The notes: generated from the letters alone by a model not told the origin. Positions 6,978-15,253 are shown, numbered from the stretch's first letter. The stretch: 20,201 bases of DNA from Coxiellaceae bacterium UBA1530 (GCA_002323325.1 DCQA01000024.1:1-20201); one strand, 5' to 3'. Translations and numbers: made by a program.

Positions 6978-8024
6978 TTAACTCATTTTAAGAACACTAT
7001 CAGCACTAATACTTTCAGTTAAAAGCCGAAGAGTATTCTCAATGAGAAGAGATGAATTTTTTGATTCTTCATCACTCAACCCCTGTTTATTAAAATTAAT
7101 TAGGTCATCATGTTTTTTTAATAATACAAAATCCATGATAATGATCATCTTACGAAATAGATCATCACGCTTTTCCTTTACTGAACTACTAGGGATACAC
7201 TTTTTGATGAAATCTATGACGTTGAGTATTCGTAATGCAGCCGCTGGTGATTCATTCGCTTCATTAAAAGCCTCATAGAAGATTTCCGCATGGTTACGAT
7301 CAAGTAGACGATTCATTATTTTACTTTTTTGAGTACGATGATCGTAGAAATATTCTAAAAACTCATTTCGTGCAGACGCACTTTCGTCATCTTTACGATA
7401 ACCGATTATTAACTGCATCAATAAAATAAATTTACGACAATTAATGTCACTTTTTTTTGACAAGACGACCTCTATCAAACTAGGTATAGGTACCGGACTA
7501 GAGTCATGGCTTTCAAAACACTCTCCCGGGAAAAATCGAAAAATAGGCAATAGATCTTTAATTTTGACACTCGTCCCACAAGGCGAAAGCCCCATTAAGT
7601 TGATAAACCACGATGTTAGATTAATTTGGTCTGATTTTATCCGTGATTCTTTATTTATTTCGGTAAGCCCAACACCCTTTTCTATTTCGGGAATCTCAAC
7701 AGCCTTTTCTTTTTCGAGAGGTTCATGCGCCTCAAGAGTATTGACTGTTTCAATGACCGTATTAATCAGCTTTCTAAAGTGATTTATATCTGAATAACAC
7801 AGCAGATACCACAAAGCAGACTCTCCATTATACGAAACACCTTTCGAGAATATATAAAACTCATCTTTCAAAATCAATTGGCCGTCTTTTATTATTAAAT
7901 TATCCTTTAGGTCATTAAGGCGTTGAGCAGCCTCTTTATCTATTTCAGGTGCTACTTGATTTTTGTTAGCCATCTCAATAATCCCATTATCCATTTCAGG
8001 TGCTACTTTATTTTTGTTAGGCAT
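6978..8024 (-). CDS. hypothetical protein with N-terminal tandem repeats; effector-like, unknown function
   Basis: I do not recognise this 348-residue protein. It is soluble, with no signal peptide or membrane helix. It begins with two 17-residue repeats (NKNKVAPEMDNGIIEMA, then NKNQVAPEIDKEAAQRL), encoded by a 51-bp duplication. NGESALWYLLCYSDINHF (66-83) faintly resembles one ankyrin repeat. A charged linker follows (98-130) containing a second, 27-bp duplication (EKAVEIPEI / EKGVGLTEI). The rest (about 135-345) reads as helical, Leu/Ile/Lys/Glu-rich sequence. No Shine-Dalgarno is clear before the ATG at 8024, and Met18 (7973), at the same place in the second repeat, is an alternative start. 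It is convergent with the beta-barrel gene and lies 228 bases downstream of ttcA. Repeat-rich, lineage-specific proteins of this kind are often secreted effectors in Legionellales, but that is only a guess here. Confidence 0.6.
   Translation of the reverse strand: MPNKNKVAPEMDNGIIEMANKNQVAPEIDKEAAQRLNDLKDNLIIKDGQLILKDEFYIFSKGVSYNGESALWYLLCYSDINHFRKLINTVIETVNTLEAHEPLEKEKAVEIPEIEKGVGLTEINKESRIKSDQINLTSWFINLMGLSPCGTSVKIKDLLPIFRFFPGECFESHDSSPVPIPSLIEVVLSKKSDINCRKFILLMQLIIGYRKDDESASARNEFLEYFYDHRTQKSKIMNRLLDRNHAEIFYEAFNEANESPAAALRILNVIDFIKKCIPSSSVKEKRDDLFRKMIIIMDFVLLKKHDDLINFNKQGLSDEESKNSSLLIENTLRLLTESISADSVLKMS
7656..7709. repeat. 27-bp imperfect tandem repeat in the hypothetical gene
   Basis: Units 7656-7682 and 7683-7709 agree at 23 of 27 positions. 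The reading frame is kept and a nine-residue unit is duplicated in a charged linker (EKAVEIPEI then EKGVGLTEI). The divergence shows it is older than an exact slippage event. Confidence 0.9.
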
Positions 8025-8040
8025 TTCAACAATCCCATTA
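7939..8040. repeat. 51-bp imperfect tandem repeat covering the start codon of the hypothetical gene
   Basis: Units 7939-7989 and 7990-8040 agree at 46 of 51 positions. The outer unit contains the ATG at 8024 and 16 bases of upstream sequence; the inner unit contains the equivalent Met18 codon. The duplication therefore copied the translation start region as well as coding sequence. Confidence 0.93.
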
Positions 8041-8252
8041 ATTCTAAGATAAGCTTATTTTGGTAAGAACTTCTCATTCGAACTATCATGATTTGGACAA
8101 TTTATCACAGTCCGATGACATTGGATTGAATCGTTTGATGGTCTATAAAATACAAGGAGATCGTTGGCGTGACGGTTACGATTGATACCTGATTGACGAA
8201 ACATCATGTTTCAAATTAATTGGCAATTTATATTCGATAATTTAGCGTTAAT

Positions 8253-9047
8253 TTAAGAAGAATGATCGAGAACCGTGTCTTCTCCCAAAGACTGAAAGTC
8301 CCATAATGATTTATCCATCAGCTGTGATGGCTGAATACTTTGTAAAGCATGCAACATATTACTCGGAATTTTAGGATTTTGTTCTGCCATTTGTTGAATC
8401 CAGCGCTTGACACGCACTCGCGCTAAATTATCTTGGGAGCCACACAAATTGCATGGAATTATCGGAAATTGCTGTTCATCAGCAAAGCTTTTAATATCCA
8501 CCTCTTGCACATAAACCATGGGGCGAATCACAACATTCTTTTTGTTATCGGTGAGTAGTTTTGGCGGCATCGAACGAACTTGACCGCTGTATAAAATTGA
8601 CATCATTAATGTTTCAATCAGATCATCGCGATGATGACCTAATGCAATTTTAGTGAACCCATGCTCTTCCGCATAACGGTAGATATTGCCTCGTCGTAGT
8701 CGTGAGCACAACGAACAATAGGTTTTGCCTTCGGCAATTTTTTCTTTGACCACTTGATAGGTATTACGTGTCTCAATCTCATAGGGAATACGATTATTTT
8801 CCAGCCATTCACGTAAAGCTTGATCATTCCAACCAGGCTGTGATTGATCGAGTGTATACGAGAACAATTCAAACTTATTATGGCTTTCGATCCGCAAATG
8901 ATTGAGTATTTTGAGTAAAGTAAAAGAGTCTTTTCCCCCAGATAAACACACCATAACCCGATCACCTTTTTCAATTAATCGGTAATCAGCAACTGCTTTG
9001 CTAATATAGTGCGCTATTTTTTTTCCAGATTTTGAAAGACTACTCAT
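8253..9047 (-). CDS. ttcA: tRNA 2-thiocytidine biosynthesis protein TtcA
   Basis: TtcA makes 2-thiocytidine at position 32 of certain tRNAs; it is an ATP-dependent, iron-sulfur-containing enzyme of the PP-loop family. With the start chosen here (264 residues), the PP-loop SGGKDS lies at 36-41. The first Cys pair CSLC is at 111-114 and the second CNLCG begins at 199, together supplying the cluster ligands known in the family. LGHHRDDLIETLMM is the usual TtcA block. The frame extends upstream to an ATG at 9086 inside queE. I chose the ATG at 9047 because AGGA sits eight bases before it and it falls just after the queE stop (9062). It is the last gene of the tolA-ttcA run, in the place where many gammaproteobacteria have queC. 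No convincing terminator follows it. Confidence 0.95.
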   Translation of the reverse strand: MSSLSKSGKKIAHYISKAVADYRLIEKGDRVMVCLSGGKDSFTLLKILNHLRIESHNKFELFSYTLDQSQPGWNDQALREWLENNRIPYEIETRNTYQVVKEKIAEGKTYCSLCSRLRRGNIYRYAEEHGFTKIALGHHRDDLIETLMMSILYSGQVRSMPPKLLTDNKKNVVIRPMVYVQEVDIKSFADEQQFPIIPCNLCGSQDNLARVRVKRWIQQMAEQNPKIPSNMLHALQSIQPSQLMDKSLWDFQSLGEDTVLDHSS

Positions 9048-9061
9048 TGGTTTTCCTGCAG

Positions 9062-9727
9062 TTAACGCCCTGGCTCGTCGTTCCAAAGCAACTTGTGTAA
9101 TTGAAATTGAAAACGAACAGGAATTCTATCTGCTACAATCCAATCAGCCAAACACTGCGGCTGTAATTTTTCATAGACGGGTGAAAACAACACCTCACAG
9201 CGATCTATAAAACCATGCTCAATGATTGATGACTTGGACCATTCATAATCCTCTCGTGAACTAATCACATACTTCACTTGATCACTGGGTTTTAAATAGT
9301 CGACGTTAGCAATTCGATTGCGATGCATTTCTCCTGACTCTGGAGTCTTCCAATCCATTACCGTCATCACACGTTGGTCGATAGGCGCAATGTCCAAAGC
9401 TCCACTGGTTTCGATAGAGACAAAATAACCGGCATCACACAATTGTTTTAATAGTTCGATACAAGCAGGTTGCGCTAATGGCTCACCTCCAGTGACCGTG
9501 ACATACTTAGGTTGATACGCAGCAACCTCGCTTAACACCTCCGTTATCGTAAAGCGCTTACCACCTTTAAATGCATAAGCACTGTCACAATACACACAGC
9601 GCAATGGGCAACCCGTCAAACGAACGAACACCGTTGGATACCCAACGGTGCTAGACTCTCCTTGTAATGAATAAAAGATTTCCGTAATGCGAAGATCAGA
9701 CGGATTAACCACTTTGTGTAACAGCAA
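9062..9727 (-). CDS. queE: 7-carboxy-7-deazaguanine synthase QueE
   Basis: QueE is a radical-SAM enzyme that converts 6-carboxytetrahydropterin to 7-carboxy-7-deazaguanine, an early step to queuosine in tRNA. It shows RITEIFYSLQGE near the N-terminus, the CX3CX2C cluster motif CPLRCVYC at 40-47, and TGGEPL at 79-84, which contacts SAM. At 221 residues it is of normal length. The start is uncertain: a TTG at 9727 overlaps the cpoB end by 23 bases, and a GTG at 9712 is the main alternative; neither has a good ribosome-binding site, so translation may be coupled to cpoB. queE after cpoB is the usual gammaproteobacterial order. Other queuosine genes (queC, queD, queF) are not in the window. Confidence 0.95.
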   Translation of the reverse strand: MLLHKVVNPSDLRITEIFYSLQGESSTVGYPTVFVRLTGCPLRCVYCDSAYAFKGGKRFTITEVLSEVAAYQPKYVTVTGGEPLAQPACIELLKQLCDAGYFVSIETSGALDIAPIDQRVMTVMDWKTPESGEMHRNRIANVDYLKPSDQVKYVISSREDYEWSKSSIIEHGFIDRCEVLFSPVYEKLQPQCLADWIVADRIPVRFQFQLHKLLWNDEPGR

Positions 9728-10853
9728 TTTTTTTCAGTTGAATCGCAGCAAGCTGGGCTGCTGTACTTTTCGGGTAGTGCTTTTGAATAGTTTGAAAGCC
9801 CTGCTTAGCATCATCAACATGACCCATATCCATCTGAATCGACGCGATTTTATATTCAGCATCAGGACGCTTGGCTGAAGATGGGTATTGTTTTATTACG
9901 GTAGAAAACTCCTTTAACGCAGCTGAGTTATTCTTCTTCAGTAAATTCAATTCACCCAACCAATAATGTGCATTCGCAACAAATTGTCCCTTAGGATAAT
10001 CAGTTAGATACTGCTGATAAGCAACGCGTGCCTGATCGTAATGTTTATCGGATAAAAATTCTGATGCACGCTGATATTCAGCAATATCCGTTAGCGTCTG
10101 AACACCAGAATCACTGGTATCCGCTACCTTTGAAGATGCGCTATCATCGTGCTGACGACTCGCATGAGAAATTCGAGCATCTAAATCTTTATAAAAAACT
10201 TTCTGTTGCTCTTTTAATTCAGCTAATTCGTGCTGTTCCTCTTCTAGTAAACCACTTAGTTGCTGGATTTGATCCTGCATATCAGCCACTTGCTGTGGTA
10301 AGTTCATACCAATCAAATTCTGTAGTTGTTGATTTAAACGACGAACCTGCTGATTAAGAGAACTCGACGTAGTTGATGTTGGCTGATGAAAAGAGGCTTG
10401 TTTGGCAGGCCAACCTGATGAATGTATAGCATACGCCTCGTGATTAGTTTGCTGAACAGTTGATGGGGGAGGTGGTGTTACTTCAGAAACATGAGTGTCG
10501 GTCAAACTTTCAACGGGCGGTAGTGCCTTCACCTGAACCGGTGGCTGCGGCAATATAACCGCATCTGTTGCTGCTAACCTTGGAGATGCATCTAAAGTGG
10601 ATTGTTCATCTGAAACTGAGGGTAACTCCAAAGCAGCCTCTGCCTTAATGGCGTGTGTTGATGGAACGCTGGCCTTAGATGATGCTTGGCCTCGGGATGT
10701 GATAGGACCATCGTACCAATGATGCTCGACAGACTGTGACGCACTATTTTGCTCAATACTCGTTGCATCGATAGCCGGTGCATCAGCCAATGCCATGCTC
10801 AACAAGGATAGCGACAATGCAAGTAATGAACTCCGCAAGCATTTGGTTATCAT
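9705..10853 (-). CDS. cpoB: Tol-Pal accessory protein CpoB (YbgF), long form
   Basis: CpoB is a periplasmic protein that links the Tol-Pal machine with peptidoglycan synthesis during division. Residues 1-23 form a signal peptide (cut after SMALA). A coiled coil rich in Gln/Leu (about 164-228), which in the family forms the trimer and binds TolA, is followed by a TPR domain (about 256-376) with EYQRASEFLSDKHYDQARVAYQQYL and YWLGELNLLKKNNSAALKEF. This form has 382 residues against 263 in E. coli. The extra length is a Pro/Ser/Ala/Thr-rich, probably disordered linker (about 30-160) between signal and coiled coil. The ATG overlaps the pal stop by four bases (ATGA), so translation is coupled to pal. 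Confidence 0.92.
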   Translation of the reverse strand: MITKCLRSSLLALSLSLLSMALADAPAIDATSIEQNSASQSVEHHWYDGPITSRGQASSKASVPSTHAIKAEAALELPSVSDEQSTLDASPRLAATDAVILPQPPVQVKALPPVESLTDTHVSEVTPPPPSTVQQTNHEAYAIHSSGWPAKQASFHQPTSTTSSSLNQQVRRLNQQLQNLIGMNLPQQVADMQDQIQQLSGLLEEEQHELAELKEQQKVFYKDLDARISHASRQHDDSASSKVADTSDSGVQTLTDIAEYQRASEFLSDKHYDQARVAYQQYLTDYPKGQFVANAHYWLGELNLLKKNNSAALKEFSTVIKQYPSSAKRPDAEYKIASIQMDMGHVDDAKQGFQTIQKHYPKSTAAQLAAIQLKKIAVTQSG

Positions 10854-11398
10854 GATAAATTCTCATAGACTAATTCGACGCGACGATTCAACGACCAAGC
10901 TTGCTCGTTATTTCCCATGGCAGCTGGTTTTTCTTTACCGAAGCTCACCATGTCTATTTGATTGGGATTCACACCCTGTTGCTCCATAATACGAGCAACA
11001 GTCTGATCTCTACGCCAACCCAAACCGATATTATATTCTCGACTACCGCGAGCATCTGCATTTCCCTCTAAACGGACCTTTACATTAGGATGTCCAACTA
11101 AGTAGTCTGTTTGAATCAATAGAGCCTTCATGTCTTCCGCCAACATCTTACTGTTATCAAATGAGAAGTAATACGTTTGATTGGCTGGAGCAGTTAATGG
11201 GTTGATCACCCTACCCATTGCATCAGTTTGAATTGACGACGTATCAGCAAGCCCGAAGGTTTGAGCTGAACGAGTTGCATCGATACCCCCACTCGGCATA
11301 GATGACGAATAAGTACCTTGTTTATGTGATGAGCTACATCCGGCTAATAATACTAAAACTGAAGCAGCTAACGTAAAACACAACTTGTTATTAAACAT
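10850..11398 (-). CDS. pal: peptidoglycan-associated lipoprotein Pal
   Basis: Pal anchors the outer membrane to peptidoglycan and is recruited to the division site by the Tol machine. The 182-residue precursor has a lipoprotein signal with lipobox LLAG-C, giving Cys21 as the lipidated residue. After a Ser-rich linker (22-70) comes an OmpA-like domain with YYFSFDNSKM, then EGNADARGSREYNIGLGWRR (111-130) for peptidoglycan binding and the closing NRRVELVYE (171-179). The E. coli motif GHTDERGTPEYN corresponds to GNADARGSREYN, so the His is replaced by Asn while the Asp and Arg are kept. It lies 15 bases after tolB and overlaps cpoB. Confidence 0.96.
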   Translation of the reverse strand: MFNNKLCFTLAASVLVLLAGCSSSHKQGTYSSSMPSGGIDATRSAQTFGLADTSSIQTDAMGRVINPLTAPANQTYYFSFDNSKMLAEDMKALLIQTDYLVGHPNVKVRLEGNADARGSREYNIGLGWRRDQTVARIMEQQGVNPNQIDMVSFGKEKPAAMGNNEQAWSLNRRVELVYENLS

Positions 11399-11413
11399 TT
11401 TTCCTCCGATGCA

Positions 11414-12745
11414 TTAACTTAAAAAAGGCGACCATGCAGGCTCTTGAACACTACCAGCTTGTGCAGGCAAGCGCAATTTCACAGCACCATCGGTAGACAC
11501 TAGCGCTAGCACACCACGCTGGCCACTATGCATTGCGTAAATTACCATTTTTCCGTTGGGCGCTAAACTCGGGGATTCATCTGAACCGGATTGTGTCAAA
11601 ATCTCGACACGCCCTGAAACTAGGTCTTGACGCGCGATACCAAAAGACGATCGATCACGATGCATCATCACGATAGTACTTTGATTTGGCATAAAAGAGG
11701 CCTTTGCGTTGTAATTACCATCAAATGTTATTCGCTTGATCCGTGTACTGGATAAGTCATATTGATAAATTTGAGGAGATCCACCTCGATTTGAGGTGAA
11801 TAGTAAGGTATTCCCATCAGGGGACCAAGACGGTTCAGTGTCAATGGAAGAACCATTGGTCAACTGTTGAATCGATCGACTAGCAATATCCATTACATAT
11901 ATTTTCGGGTTACCGGTTTTTGTTAATACTAGCGCCAAACGTTTTCCATCAGGAGAGACCGAAGGCGCACCATTAATCCCTGGAGAGCGACTGATTAAAC
12001 GGCGCTTTCCACTTGCAATGTCTTGCCAATAAACCGCAGCTTTATGCCCCTCAAAGGAAACATACACGATGTGACGACCATCTTTCACCCAGGTTGGTGA
12101 CATAATGGGCATATAGGAGGTCAGTAATGGTCGCGGATTATATCCATCGGCGTCAGCAATCATCAGCTGATAGGTGGTTGGTTTTTGATGAGGACGAGAC
12201 ACTAATACATAAGCTATTTTGGTTGAAAAAATCCCCTTAACACCTGTTAAGTTGTGATAAATGGCATCACTCATGTGATGTGCTAATACACGCAAGTCTT
12301 GTTGATTTACCGTGTATTGTTGCTGCAGAATAACTGCAAAACTAGACTGACTATTTTCTGAACGTGATTCACGATACAAATTGATAAGTTGCACCGATAC
12401 TTCAAACTTGCCTGATGACAAAGGACGCACTGAGCCCGATAAAACAAAGTTAGCGCCTCGTTTTTTTAATGCGGACAAATCTGATTGCGATGGGGATACC
12501 ATCAGTTTTTGTACAGTTGGAGCAATCAAACGAAACTGGCCACTGTTTTTTAAGTCAGATCGAATTATCTCAGATAATGTGGTTTGCCCGGGCACATCAG
12601 AAGTTTCAGAGACAAAAGGTAAGACAACGATGGGCATTGCAGCATCGACGCCCTGCGTTAATTGAATTTTTAGCTGTGAAAATGTCGGGCTTGAGATTAT
12701 GGACGCCACTAGAAACATCATGCACATCATCGATCTTCTAATCAT
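11414..12745 (-). CDS. tolB: Tol-Pal periplasmic beta-propeller protein TolB
   Basis: TolB is the periplasmic partner that shuttles between Pal and TolA. The 443 residues start with a signal peptide (about 1-23, ending in SPTFS). The N-terminal alpha/beta domain (about 24-165) includes PIVVLPF, LSEIIRSDLKNSGQFRLI and GANFVLSGSV. The six-bladed propeller follows, with repeated WD40-like blade motifs such as SPTWVKDGRHIVYVS, APSVSPDGKRLALVL, EPSWSPDGNTLLFTSNRGG and SPSLAPNGKMVIYAM. Length is close to the 430 residues of the E. coli protein. It lies 14 bases after tolA and 15 before pal, in one leftward operon. Confidence 0.97.
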   Translation of the reverse strand: MIRRSMMCMMFLVASIISSPTFSQLKIQLTQGVDAAMPIVVLPFVSETSDVPGQTTLSEIIRSDLKNSGQFRLIAPTVQKLMVSPSQSDLSALKKRGANFVLSGSVRPLSSGKFEVSVQLINLYRESRSENSQSSFAVILQQQYTVNQQDLRVLAHHMSDAIYHNLTGVKGIFSTKIAYVLVSRPHQKPTTYQLMIADADGYNPRPLLTSYMPIMSPTWVKDGRHIVYVSFEGHKAAVYWQDIASGKRRLISRSPGINGAPSVSPDGKRLALVLTKTGNPKIYVMDIASRSIQQLTNGSSIDTEPSWSPDGNTLLFTSNRGGSPQIYQYDLSSTRIKRITFDGNYNAKASFMPNQSTIVMMHRDRSSFGIARQDLVSGRVEILTQSGSDESPSLAPNGKMVIYAMHSGQRGVLALVSTDGAVKLRLPAQAGSVQEPAWSPFLS

Positions 12746-12759
12746 TATTATCCCTCTTA

Positions 12760-13590
12760 CTACGTCGAAGGAGATCTTATCATGACTGTCTTTGGCGAAA
12801 CAATCAGACTAAACTTACGAAAAGGACCGAATAAAGCGACATCAGTTGGTACAGGCAAAGGCGAGGCTTTATAAACCGCCACTTCTGCTGAGCGATCAAA
12901 TGCAGCATTGCCACTACTTTTTGATAACCTCACATCTAAAACAACACCACCTGGCGCTAATTGTATCAAAAATTGGCAGCTGAGCGATTTATTGACATCT
13001 CGTGAGATCAACCAATAACTTCCGATCGACTTTGCTATTCGTTGTTGATACTGGTTAATAATCCCCTGATTATAAGTCACCTGTTTCAGCTGTTTTTGCT
13101 CTTGCTGTAATTGCTGCAACTGTTGTTGACGTTGAAGATCAGCAGCTTGTTTTGCCAATGCGTTTAACTCTGCAAGCTGCTTCGCTTTTTTTTCAGCCAA
13201 TGCCTTCTCTTTTGCCAATGCCACAGCTTTCTCTCGGGCCAACGCCAAAGCCTTTTCTTTAGCGGCTTTTTGCTGTGCCAGTTCGCGCTGCTTTCGTAAA
13301 TGCACTTGCTCAAGACGCCGTTTTTCAGCTGCGCTTGCTGCTGCAATCCTACGCTGCTTGGCTTCGCGAATTGCTTGCTCCCTCACCTGAACAGCATGCA
13401 CTTGTTGCTGAACTGTTGCTGTACTAACTGCTGCAGCCTTGATAACAGGAGCAGATGCTGTCACGCCAGGCATTAGGGAGAGCTGCTGTTTTACGGGGAA
13501 TAAAAGAACCACCAACAAGACAAAATGCAACATGAGAGAGTATCCCAAAAAACGGCGATCTGTTCGCTCTAGCCCCACTTTATCCCCCAT
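12760..13590 (-). CDS. tolA: Tol-Pal inner-membrane protein TolA (short form)
   Basis: TolA spans the periplasm and transmits the energy harvested by TolQR to TolB-Pal. A single membrane helix (about 16-32) carries Ser18 and His22, the same positions as the functional SHLS residues of E. coli TolA. A long helical domain rich in Ala, Lys, Gln and Glu follows (about 75-175), then a C-terminal domain (about 176-276) with QRIAKSIGSYWLISRD, a Cys in LSCQFLIQLAPGG, and SKSSGNAAFDRSAEVAVYKA. At 276 residues it is much shorter than E. coli TolA (421), mainly in the helical domain. AGGAT precedes the ATG. It is the first gene of the leftward operon, and tolQ and tolR are not upstream: the neighbour is a divergent transporter. 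Confidence 0.93.
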   Translation of the reverse strand: MGDKVGLERTDRRFLGYSLMLHFVLLVVLLFPVKQQLSLMPGVTASAPVIKAAAVSTATVQQQVHAVQVREQAIREAKQRRIAAASAAEKRRLEQVHLRKQRELAQQKAAKEKALALAREKAVALAKEKALAEKKAKQLAELNALAKQAADLQRQQQLQQLQQEQKQLKQVTYNQGIINQYQQRIAKSIGSYWLISRDVNKSLSCQFLIQLAPGGVVLDVRLSKSSGNAAFDRSAEVAVYKASPLPVPTDVALFGPFRKFSLIVSPKTVMIRSPST

Positions 13591-13611
13591 TAATCACATC
13601 CTATTGAATTG

Positions 13612-13622
13612 CACACAGTGTG
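13612..13622. promoter_or_regulatory. short palindrome before tolA, possible operator
   Basis: CACAC-A-GTGTG is a perfect 11-base inverted repeat starting 22 bases before the tolA ATG, within the likely promoter and leader. A weak promoter, TTGTTG and TATGTC with a 16-base spacer, lies just upstream on the minus strand. No regulator can be named, and an 11-base palindrome may occur by chance. Confidence 0.2.
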
Positions 13623-13716
13623 ACATAAAGTTTCATTGGATCTCAACAAGATGTGTTGCATTCCTGTTAATGAAAAAAGAACACTATAGGATCCGCTGAC
13701 GTTTTTTGGTAGTATT

Positions 13717-13746
13717 TTGACACTCAATCGATGATGGATTTATTCA
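13717..13746 (+). promoter_or_regulatory. candidate promoter abutting the peptide transporter start codon
   Basis: A perfect -35 TTGACA (13717-13722) is followed by possible -10 elements TTTATT (13739-13744, spacer 16) or TATTCA (13741-13746, spacer 18). Transcription would begin at or within a few bases of the ATG at 13751, implying a leaderless mRNA. The only SD-like bases, AGGG, are too close to the ATG to work. Confidence 0.4.
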
Positions 13747-13750
13747 GGGC

Positions 13751-15223
13751 ATGAAATACCCACACGCGACACACACCTTTTTGGCACATCACCCAAAAGG
13801 TCTCTCTTATCTAATAGCAACTGAACTGTGGGAACGCTTTGCTTTTTATATTGTTCAAGGCTTACTGGTTTTGTACGTTGTTCATCAATTTCAATGGACA
13901 GACAGCCGCAGCTACGCACTTGCTGGCGCTTATACTGCCCTTGTTTACATGTCCCCTCTCCTAGGTGGTTACCTAGCTGACCATATCATCGGTCAATCCA
14001 GAGCACTTATTATCGGCGGAGTTATTCTCATAATAGGATATGGATTAATTGCTATAGGCTCCCAAACGTCATTGCTCATAGGTCTGAGCTCTGTTGTGCT
14101 AGGCAATGGCTTCTATAAACCTAATGTTTCAACACTTGTCGGCAACCTCTATACGAAAGAAGACAACAAGCGCGAAGGGGGCTATACGCTCTTCTTTGTT
14201 GGTTTCAATATTGGTGGCTTCCTCGCCAACATCTCCATTGGATTTATTAAAAATGCTTTTGGGTGGGAAACCAGCTTCCTACTAGCTGCTATTGGTATTG
14301 CGATTGGTCTATTGATCTTTCTCTACGGTCGTCGATATGTCATCGACTCCTTCGATATTTTACAAATCTCGAAAGGCACTCCGCCCAACCCGATCCCTTG
14401 GCTACCTTTGATAGTCGCCTTCTTGATTTTCATAGCAATTACAACGGGTCTTTTATTTTACAGTCGGCTTTCAAATATCGCTTTCATCTTATTTGGCATC
14501 AGTATTGCAGGCTATTTTCTACACTTAATTACAAAATATCCAAAAGAGCAAGCACAAAAACTAAGTCTATTATTATTCTTAATGATGATCTCAGTGCTTT
14601 TCTGGGGACTTTACTTTGAAGAGTACTTAGCTGTAAATCTCTTTGTTGACCGTGTCGTTCATCGCACCTTATTTAATATTCACCTACCGGCCACTTTTTT
14701 CCTATCACTAGAACCCTTCTTTGTGGTAACTGTCGGTGCTTACTTTGCACGCCTCCTCAGAACATCACCCCGTCTAAATATTCCTATGCTTAATAAGTTC
14801 ATACTGGCTCTTGTCTGCATGGGCATTGCTTACGGTGTTCTGACTGTCAGCACCCACTTCCCTATGAGCTCAGGCCAAGTTCACTCCTATAATATCGTAC
14901 TTTATTATCTGTTTATTACACTTGGCCAACTTTTCCTCTACCCTATTGGTATGGCAGCCGTATTAAAACTTTCCCCTAAAAATATGCAAGGCTTCATGAT
15001 GGGCACATGGTTTTTTACACTAGGATTAGGTGGCAGCCTTGGAGGCATATTTGGTAGTCTAGCAAAAGTCAGCCAGGAACAACTCACCTCATTAACAACA
15101 GAACGCCTTATCTATCAACACGCTTTTCTGTCATACGCCCTAATTGCATTAGCTGGTGTCTTCATCATATTGATCCTTAAACCAGTTGCACGGCATTACC
15201 TAGGCAACATCATGGAGCTGTAG
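13751..15223 (+). CDS. POT/PTR2-family proton-dependent oligopeptide transporter
   Basis: This 490-residue inner-membrane protein is a proton-coupled di- or tripeptide importer of the POT family (DtpA-like, E. coli length 500). The hallmark helix-1 motif ExxERFxxY is present as ELWERFAFYIVQG (25-37). GNGFYKPNVSTLVG (118-131) and FFVGFNIGGFLAN (148-160) are further family signatures. About 12-14 membrane helices can be drawn, including the long C-terminal half with the conserved IGMAAVLKLSPKNMQGFMMG region. No in-frame start lies between the upstream TGA (13718-13720) and the ATG at 13751, so this start is forced even though the ribosome-binding site is poor. putP follows after 30 bases, so the two are probably co-transcribed. 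It is divergent from tolA. Confidence 0.92.
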   Translation: MKYPHATHTFLAHHPKGLSYLIATELWERFAFYIVQGLLVLYVVHQFQWTDSRSYALAGAYTALVYMSPLLGGYLADHIIGQSRALIIGGVILIIGYGLIAIGSQTSLLIGLSSVVLGNGFYKPNVSTLVGNLYTKEDNKREGGYTLFFVGFNIGGFLANISIGFIKNAFGWETSFLLAAIGIAIGLLIFLYGRRYVIDSFDILQISKGTPPNPIPWLPLIVAFLIFIAITTGLLFYSRLSNIAFILFGISIAGYFLHLITKYPKEQAQKLSLLLFLMMISVLFWGLYFEEYLAVNLFVDRVVHRTLFNIHLPATFFLSLEPFFVVTVGAYFARLLRTSPRLNIPMLNKFILALVCMGIAYGVLTVSTHFPMSSGQVHSYNIVLYYLFITLGQLFLYPIGMAAVLKLSPKNMQGFMMGTWFFTLGLGGSLGGIFGSLAKVSQEQLTSLTTERLIYQHAFLSYALIALAGVFIILILKPVARHYLGNIMEL

Positions 15224-15253
15224 ATTAATCATAGATCTACATAGACATTTATC

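Noticed and set aside
8048..8185. Open frame of 45 codons on the plus strand in the spacer between the hypothetical gene and ttcA, with an internal ATG giving MVYKIQGDRWRDGYD.
   Set aside because: It follows a stop directly, has a start only near its end, no ribosome-binding site and no recognisable family; it may be chance or a remnant, but I cannot support it as a gene.
8198..8212. Inverted repeat GAAACATCATGTTTC downstream of ttcA as a possible operon terminator.
   Set aside because: The loop would be very small or the stem AT-rich, and no T-run follows on either strand.
15220..15240. Inverted repeat GTAGAT / ATCTAC between the peptide transporter and putP.
   Set aside because: Only six pairs, AT-rich, with no T-run, in a 30-base operon spacer; no support for a terminator or operator.
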